Source of the DNA: Valencia hispanica
Lineage: Eukaryota; Chordata; Actinopteri; Cyprinodontiformes; Valenciidae
Length of the DNA: 64,000 nt
Reading direction: 5' to 3'
NCBI GenBank assembly: GCA_963556495.2
Contig: OY747713.1
Location: 41,977,461 to 42,041,460 of the forward strand
The notes beneath the pieces were generated by a model. It did no database searches. It had not been told where the DNA came from and saw only the letters and a list, made by a program, of their open reading frames with translations. The translations under genes were made by a program, and so were the position numbers. This document shows, in pieces, positions 57,735 through 64,000 of the stretch (position 1 is the stretch's first letter; every line of letters begins with the position of its first letter).

Positions 57735-57794
57735 CTGTACTTTGACTGGGCTGTTGCAACATCCCGATTCTTTCTTTGGAGGTGCTTTGTTGTA

Positions 57795-59288
57795 AACTCA
57801 GCAAAAAAAGAAACATCCTTTTTCAGGACTGTGTATTTCAACAATAATGTTGTAAAAATCCAAATAACTTTACAGATCTTCATTGTAAAGGGTTTAAACA
57901 ATGTTTTCCATGCATGTTCAATTAACCATAATCAATTAATTAACATGCACCTGTGGAATGGTCGTTAAGACCTTAACAGCTTACAGAAAGTAGGCATTTA
58001 AGGTCACAGTTCTAAAAACGCAGGACACTAAAGAGACTTGTCTACAGACTGTGAAAAACACCCAAAGAAAGATGTCCAGGGTCCCTGCTCATCTGCGTGA
58101 ACGTGCATTAGGCATGCTGCAGGGAGGCATGAGGACCGCTGATGTGGCTAGGGCAATAAATTGCCATGTCCGCACTGTGAGAGGCCTAAGACAGCGCTAC
58201 AGGGAGACAGGAAGGACAGCTGATTATCCTCGCAGTGGAAGACCACGTGTAACAACACCTGCACAGGATCGGTACATCCGAATATCACACCTGCGTGACA
58301 GGTACAGGATGACCACAACAACTGCCCGAGTCACACCAGGAACACACAATCTCTCCATCAGTGCTCAGACTGTCCACAATAGGCTGAGAGGCTGGACTGA
58401 GGGCTTGTAGGCCTGTTGTAAGGCAGGTCCTTACCAGACATCACCAGCAACAACGCCGCCTATGGGCACAAACCCACCTTCGCTGGACCAGACAGGAGTG
58501 GCAAAAAGTGCTCTTCACTGATGAGTCACGGTTTTGTCTCACCAGGGGTGCTGGACGGATTCGTGTTTATCGTCGAATGAATGAGCGTTACACCGAGGCC
58601 TGTACCCTGGAGCAGGATCGATTTGGAGGTGGGAGGTCCGTCATGGTCTGGGGCGGTATATCACATCACCATCGGACTGAGCTTGTTGTCATTGCAGGCA
58701 ATCTCAATGCCTTGGGGTACAAGGAAGACATCCTCCTCCCTCATGTGGTACCCTTTATGCATGCTCATCCGGACATGATCCTCCAGCAGGACAATTCCAC
58801 CAGCCATACGGCTCGTTCTGTGCGTGAGTTTCTGCATGACAGCAATGTCAGTGTTCTGCCATGGCCAGCGAAGAGCCCGGATCTCCATCCCATTGAGCAC
58901 GTCTGGGACCTGTTGGATCGCAGGGTGAGGGCTAGGGCCATTCCCCCCAGAAATGTCCAGGAACTTGCAAGTGCCTTGGTGGAAGAGTGGGGTAACATCT
59001 CACAGCAAGAACCGACAAATCTGGTCCAGTCCATGAGGAGGAGATGCTCTGCAGTACTTCAAGCAGCTGGTGGCCACACCAGATACTGACTGGTACTTTT
59101 GATTTTGAGCCTCCCTTCATTCAAGGACACATTATTCTATTTCTGTTAGTCACATGTCTGTGAAACATTTTTAGTTTATGTCTTATGGTGTTGACTCTTT
59201 TAGTGTTCATACAAATATTTACACACATTAAGTTTACTGAAAGTAAAAACAGTTGAAAGTCAGAGAACGTTTCTTTTTTTGCTGAGTT
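57795..59288 (+). mobile_element. Near-complete Tc1-family transposon (1494 bp)
   Basis: The left end reads AACTCAGCAAAAAAAGAAAC, and the right end, reverse complemented, is identical for these 20 bases and similar for some more. TA flanks both sides (57793-57794, 59289-59290). It encodes one transposase on the plus strand with a single frame lesion. The ends match a known fish Tc1 group. It lies inside an older Tc1 relic on the other strand. It is the least decayed element in the window and so probably among the youngest. Confidence 0.92.
58072..59089 (+). pseudogene. Tc1 transposase with one frameshift
   Basis: Starts at ATG 58072 (MSRVPAHLRERALGML). The first ~113 codons hold the two helix-turn-helix DNA-binding units: ADVARAINCHVRTVRGLRQR, then RRGRP-like PRSGRPRV and ISAQTVHNRLR. 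Near 58389 the frame shifts (consistent with loss of two bases), and the rest reads on in another frame to the stop at 59089. Catalytic residues are present as DD34E: FTDESRF, then LQQDNSTSH, with Glu in HPIEHVWD, 34 residues after the second Asp. It ends with AAGGHTRY, the expected C-terminus. Apart from the one shift I see no lesion. Confidence 0.9.
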
Positions 59289-59459
59289 TAGATTTGGTGT
59301 CTTTTTGGGATCTTTGTCCAGCTGTTGAACCAGGTTGGATCGTCCATCAGAGAAATGTTCACATATATTCCTCTGTATATTTTGGTATAGAGAGGAGTTC
59401 ATGATCCACTGCAAGGTGCTTAGGTCCAGTCGCTACAGTGAATTTCACTACAGTGGCAC

Positions 59460-60404
59460 CAGAGGTTGTGCTAGAAATTTTTGTTGTTGGTCATTTTGAC
59501 TGACAGGGTCAAAAGAAATCTGGTCATAATCTTTTTTTACCAGTCAATATTTAAAATGGTAATAATGACATATTCAATAGTATGTAATTTTTAATTAATA
59601 TTAAATCCGAACAAATCTAACAGAGAATCACACATTGAGCACATTAATGGACTACATGTATTTATACGTATTTTCTTTGGGGCGACCGTAGCCCAGGAGG
59701 TAGGAGCTCGTTCTGTAATTGGAGGGTTGCCGGTTAGAGCCGCCGCTCTGTCCATCTTGATTGTTGTGTCCTTGGGCAAGACACTTCACCCGCCTTGCCT
59801 GCTGGTGGTGGTCAGAGGGCCCAGTGGTCATCAGTGTGTTAATGTGTGCGTGAATGGGAGAATAAATGTAGTGTGAAGTGCTTTGGGGTCCTCAGGACTA
59901 GATAAAGCGCTATACAAGTACAGGCCGTTTACCGTAACTATGAATATTTAACCTGCTGTGGAGGTTCAGGCTCCACATGGAGCTGAATTGCGCTCCTGCT
60001 TATGCGTAATGGAGGCTGAATCCAGGCTCTTTTGCCACAATGGAGACTGGAATTAAGCGCCACTTATGCCAATTTTTTGAAATCAGGGAACATTTCTCTA
60101 ATTGAAGTGATCAGAATTTGGCAAGACTCTCTGAACGAGGAGTTTCCTGATCGCTTTAGAGGGAGGACCTGTCGCAGCATGCCCTCCCTCTGCATTAGCA
60201 ATATGTCACAGCCAGACGAGCTCCATGCCTCCGTAACTCTTCAAGGCGCTGTCAGCTACCGGTTAGTATGGTATGATGCTCAGAAGCTCTCATAGGAATC
60301 TTTTTTTATTGATTCAGTTACCTGGACTCAATGCTTGAAATTGAAAATGTCAGGGCGTCTGCACTGGGTGGCCAGGGGTGTGAATTGCAATCTGTCAAAA
60401 TGAC
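59460..60404 (-). mobile_element. hAT relic, reverse orientation, split by a SINE
   Basis: The plus-strand left edge 'cagaggttgtgctagaaa' is the right end of the family; 'ttttaccagtcaatattt' matches the reverse of 52300-52330. From 59939 to 60404 the reverse complement follows the copies at 6934 and 51577: 'ctgatttcaaaaaattggc', 'tgttcagagagtcttgcc'-like and 'gcttctgagcatcataccat'. The match ends at 60404, before the outer left end, so that tip is lost. The SINE at 59680 interrupts it. Confidence 0.68.
59680..59938 (+). mobile_element. tRNA-derived SINE, fairly intact
   Basis: 'ggggcgaccgtagcccagga' starts the tRNA-like head, with an A-box-like 'tagcccaggagg'. 'gggttgccggttagagccgc' stands at the B box (degenerate). 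Core 20-mer GTGTCCTTGGGCAAGACACT at 59766-59785. The 3' part contains 'gtgaagtgctttggggtcct' and 'gataaagcgctatacaagta' and ends 'caggccgtttacc'. This head and tail are typical of a common percomorph SINE. Confidence 0.82.
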
Positions 60405-60822
60405 CCCTGAGTGGCACTGTGCACTATCGTCAGAACGCTACATTGTTTCTATCCGTTTAAAGAATATTGTCCTGGAAGTCTTGAGATTCATTCACACACA
60501 AAGCCATTTTTCTTTTTTCCAAACGAGCCTTGTTTAGTCTTTTTGTAAGTGCACTATTAGAAATTTAACAAATAAACATCCTAACTAACGCCTGTAGAGT
60601 CTGAGATTTCTTTTAAAATTCTCTTGAGCCTTGCACAGTCGGACTTTGGGGGTGAATTTGTAGGATCGTCAACTCGTAGGAAGCTAAGCAAGGTGTGTTT
60701 TCCAATTAAAACAATAATCTGTCTCGCTGTAGAATGATGGCCTTTAAATTGTTTGGAAGTGGTTTTTATAACCCTCCAGAATGATCAACAGCAACAACTG
60801 CTTCTTTAAGGTCATTGCTGAA
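60405..60822. other. No recognised feature
   Basis: AT-rich spacer between the hAT relic and a small Tc1-like element. Confidence 0.35.
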
Positions 60823-61112
60823 ACAATGGGGGAATTAAGTATTTGATCCACCGCCACTTTTTTAATGGAGGTCTGTAATTTGTTATCATAGATACACCCT
60901 AACTGTGAGAAAAAGAATCTAAATCTTTTACATAGTTATTTAGAATACTGTTCCATGGCATATTTATTTGATCACCTACCAACCAGCAAGAATTCTGGCT
61001 CCCACAGCTGATGTGTAGGTACGATAAAAAATTACACACCTCTCTATTCACTGGAAGTGAGGAGACTTGAAAAATCAGTGGTGTATCAAATGCTTACTTT
61101 CCCCACTGTATC
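60823..61112. mobile_element. Tc1-like MITE (about 290 bp)
   Basis: The right end 'atgcttactttccccactgta' (read to 20 bases) mirrors the left 'atgggggaattaagtatttg', and both carry 'atttgat(c/a)cacc' or its reverse just inside. The middle has a short remnant 'agcaagaattctggctccca', also seen in related Tc1 elements (compare 33690-33705). No coding sequence. Imperfect ends suggest age. Confidence 0.65.
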
Positions 61113-63457
61113 TTTCCTCCTCTTATTCATCCCACTATTCCCTCTTGAACCTAAGGGAACAACCCAGACTGTACTTAGTTTGTCATGCACAGCTTTTGAG
61201 GTTAGTAAATAATAAATAACAGTCTGAAACCTGTCATGCATTTCTTTTGTAAATTGGAGGTTAGGTTTATATAATTTCAGACCCTGGTCAACACTAAATG
61301 TTTTTATTATGTTCTGATGTAAATGCAACAAAAACCAAAGGGATATTAGACAGCAACCACATTAGCCAGCATTTATAGCCAGAGGTGGACTAAGGGAGTT
61401 AGCACAATTAAAGAAAGGCTCAGACTGATCCTGGGTAGCAAGAAAGAAAGAGAAGAACAAAACACCAACCTGCTAGCTGTAAAGAAAACAGTATGCATAC
61501 AACTTTGGGCTTCCTGGGAGAGGGATAAATGCATGTCATGTCATTTATAAACTGAAGGCAGTGCATAAAAGCTGCTCCGATCATGTGGGAAAAGATCTGA
61601 TTACGAGCCTGTTGCAACAGAGCATCGCTGAGGAGGATCAATAGCGACAGACGACACAGAGGAGTGACCTCTGTTTCATTGGAGCTCCGTCATGTCTCGG
61701 CAATGTCAAAAAGAATGGCAGACTCTGCCGGTATCAAAGAATTACGCCTCCAACCTGGACTAAGAAAAAAGCTGCTCTGACTGACACAACTGTCACTTCA
61801 GCACGATAGCTAGATAACATCACCAGAGAGCACTCGGGAGATCTGGCGTTGCATCTGAAAATCCCGCAGCTCATTAGATTTCGGTTGCCTCAGGTTTCTT
61901 TAAATGTTGCCAACCAATTCCCTGATAATGAGCGAAATCATTTAGAAGCAACTATTAAGCAACTAAAAGGCTTAGTTTACGAGTTTCAAATAGAATCACA
62001 TTCATTGGCAGAAAGCAGGCAGAAATGTAGACATTTGTTCCTATTCATAAAACTTATAAAAGCTGTATTATAAACTGTATTTTAGGCATGGAAATGGAGC
62101 CAAAAAGAACACTATTGCTTCCTCGACAGAAATCAATAAAAGACAGGGTTTCATTAGACACAAGGTGAGGGAAAAATGAGTTGAAGCTAAGACGACATCT
62201 AGCAAATGGAGAGAAAAGTAAATGAACAAAGAAAATAAATGAACAACGAAGTTATACTGCAAATTATTTGAGAAAAAACATTATCTTAGAGAACTAGAAG
62301 AGAGAAAGTTAAGCGACTATATTTACTGTTGTTTTAAGTAGCTTCCAGCATATGGATTTACACAATAGTTCTGTCGGTGGTATACAGTACACACCTTAAA
62401 GCTGTTGTCACACATGATGTGCTCAGTCTGCTTAAAACGAACTTTGCTTCATTTGTGTAGATGTGGACACAGGGTGTGGACCAAAATGGCTGTACTGGCA
62501 GCGCTTGGAGGAGGTGCTCTTGGAAGGTTCAAACCAACTGTTTATGGTGTGAATGTAAGCCAACATTAATCTGACACGGCTACCAGGTGTATTCTGCAAA
62601 CTGGAGTCAAATGCCTTCCCTTAGCCAGGTATGCGCTGTATTGTGGGATGCGGTGGAGTAACTTATAAACGATGGACAAGTCTTTTTCTAAAAGCATAAA
62701 GCCCTATGCAATTTTTTAGATATGTTCTCAAAAACATTTGGTTTACTCCTCAGACAATTTCACCTGAAATAGCACCCAAAAATATTTTCTAAGTTTTTTA
62801 CTAGCTCAGAACACAGCATCTGCTTACTGTATTTACATTTGGTCCTCCCGCGCCGGTCACATCTGACCAATAAACACACAGAACATTTTCATGTGATGTG
62901 CAGTGACAAGTTTTGGTTCTCAGTTTTCTGTGTGAAAAGAGATGAAACTAGCAGAAGATGTTAAAAGTTATCTTAAAAACTGAGGGAGACCAAGGTAAAC
63001 AAACTATAGATGTGAAAACACCCAAATTCCTTGTTTCCGTTGAGCAGTATGACCGTGCTTAGTAGGCACAAGCGAAAAAGGCACAACAAAAAGTAACTTG
63101 CATGTTCTCATGATGATCCTACAACAGAAACCAACAATCATCACATGTCTTGGAACCCTGGCCTAGCAACAGCTGACTCTGTAAAGATGCCCCTCATAAT
63201 GCATATGCTGCCATAAGTATAATACAAAACCATGACCTTGCAAAGTAAGATTTGTGCATTCTCAAAACAATCACTGTACTCTCAAACCCTACCATGCATA
63301 ATAAAGACCTCTCTGTGCTCTACATTTAAACCAGAAGACCTCATCAAGACTCTGCAAATGCAATGTTGGCCGTATTTTAGACATTATAGCATAGTCTTAA
63401 TCCTAGTGTAGAGACGACCCCGAAAACAAGCAGTTTAAGAGTTTTTTTTCCCCCAAT
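61113..63457. other. Long stretch with no recognised feature
   Basis: Ordinary AT-rich DNA with chance frames. 'gacacagggtgtggaccaaa' near 62468 and surrounding bases may belong to a dispersed repeat, but I have no second copy in the window. Possible host non-coding DNA. Confidence 0.35.
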
Positions 63458-64000
63458 CTACTTTGAGCAACTTTTATTCCTTTCTGCTACTTCTGTTTCC
63501 CATGCCTCAGGTTTAAATGAATGGGTGCAAATGTAGTGTGCTATCAGTGGCAGGCTGAGGGAGTTCTGATTTATTTCCACAGCTCGCCAAAACTGAACCA
63601 CTGACAGTCCGGATTGTTCTGTGGCCATGATAAATGCCCCATAAACAGACACTCCAAGCCTGTTAAATGTGCTAACTCTACATTCACTCAGGGCCAGGCA
63701 AAAAATGAAACTGGCTAGAAAGGCAATCAGAGATATCTTCCTTTGGTTGGTTGGGGCACCTCTTTTAGAGGTGCCAGGTTTGGGATTGTTGGGTGGTGCC
63801 TGCTCGGTGGCTCGGCGGGATGCGGATCCGGCGTCTCTGCTCGTTTGATCACCTGTTCTGTGCGCAACGTGCGTGGCCGGTTCATTGGCGGGTTGGACCG
63901 GCCCTGGCCCTCGTTGGATGCCTGGTCTCGGCGCCCTGCGTTGCGCGGGATCAGGACCCGGGAGCTGGTACAACTTGGCGTCCAGATGCTGACTGAGCCC
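63458..64000 (-). other. CpG-rich open frame running off the window edge
   Basis: On the reverse strand a frame is open from the window edge (64000) to a stop at 63458, about 180 codons, with no ATG near its upstream side. The first ~75 codons, encoded by the GC- and CpG-rich stretch 63770-64000, are Pro/Arg/Ala-rich (for example PGPDPAQRRAPRPGIQRGPG). Then comes one hydrophobic segment ISLIAFLASFIFCLALS, suitable for a membrane helix, and an unremarkable tail. A perfect hairpin (9-bp arms, 3-base loop) is at 63755-63775. It could be an exon, a promoter-proximal CpG island or part of a mobile element. I do not recognise it. Confidence 0.35.

Larger units (their letters stand above)
57735..59459 (-). 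pseudogene. Older Tc1-like transposase relic, interrupted by a younger Tc1 element
   Basis: Reading the reverse strand, 59459 down to 59291 gives 'ggacctaagcaccttgcagt', 'atgaactcctctctatacc' and 'gacaaagatcccaaaaagac' (second catalytic Asp region). Across the younger element, 57794 downward gives 'gggatgttgcaacagcccag', the approach to the third catalytic block. So one transposase is split in two at a TA. The same group as the relic at 38275-40090. Both outer ends are lost. Confidence 0.65.

Noticed and set aside
58661..59120. Reverse-strand frames across the Tc1 transposase
   Set aside because: Antisense shadows of the transposase coding sequence.
63755..63775. Hairpin as a Helitron 3' end
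   Set aside because: No CTRR terminus follows the hairpin on either strand and no Helitron coding sequence is present.

Overview
The window is vertebrate nuclear DNA, most likely from a teleost fish and probably a percomorph. This rests on its repeats: L2-clade LINEs with fish-type 3' tails, a Rex1-like LINE, many Tc1/mariner relics, hAT and pogo/Tigger-like elements, and tRNA-derived SINEs. All family assignments come from recognition by eye; no database was searched. I see no host protein-coding exon, rRNA gene or functional tRNA gene in 64 kb, so the window is probably intergenic or lies inside a very large intron. Nearly every open frame above 60 codons is either chance or part of a transposable element.

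Layout. 0-11 kb: a small inverted-repeat element (195-643), a four-family nest inside a pogo-like element (2784-4597), a hAT relic split by an L2 3' fragment (6934-7972), and a Tc1 relic also split by an L2 3' fragment (about 9200-10566). 11.8-14.5 kb: a diverged tandem array with roughly 145-bp units and a longer period near 440 bp. 14.5-20.4 kb: L2 LINE material, including a 4.4-kb copy with ORF1, endonuclease and reverse transcriptase remnants that seems to sit inside an older L2. 20.8-29.7 kb: DNA transposon relics and a Rex1-like LINE whose large internal deletion left an open frame. 29.95-32.03 kb: a 60-bp satellite of about 34 head-to-tail units, closed by one inverted unit.

32.9-47.4 kb: a deleted Tc1-like element with long inverted ends, a second copy of the first small element, a Tc1 relic split by L2, a TTAA-flanked MITE, a pogo-like element carrying a nested retroposon, a SINE, and a Tc1 relic split by a solo LTR with a perfect 5-bp target duplication. 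49-61 kb: microsatellites, a hAT relic with its transposase dimerisation region, an L2 relic, and a nearly intact 1494-bp Tc1 element inserted into an older, opposite-strand Tc1 relic. That relic abuts another hAT copy, which is itself split by a SINE. The last 250 bp is CpG-rich and holds an open frame that runs off the window edge.

Nothing here forms an operon or a cooperating gene set. The content records successive transposon insertions, and the nesting gives relative ages: Tc1 and hAT relics are generally the hosts, while L2 3' ends, SINEs, the LTR and the young Tc1 are the later arrivals. The least explained items are the satellite with inverted ends, the 440-bp higher-order array, the unclassified repeat pair at 5303 and 34395, and the CpG-rich edge frame.
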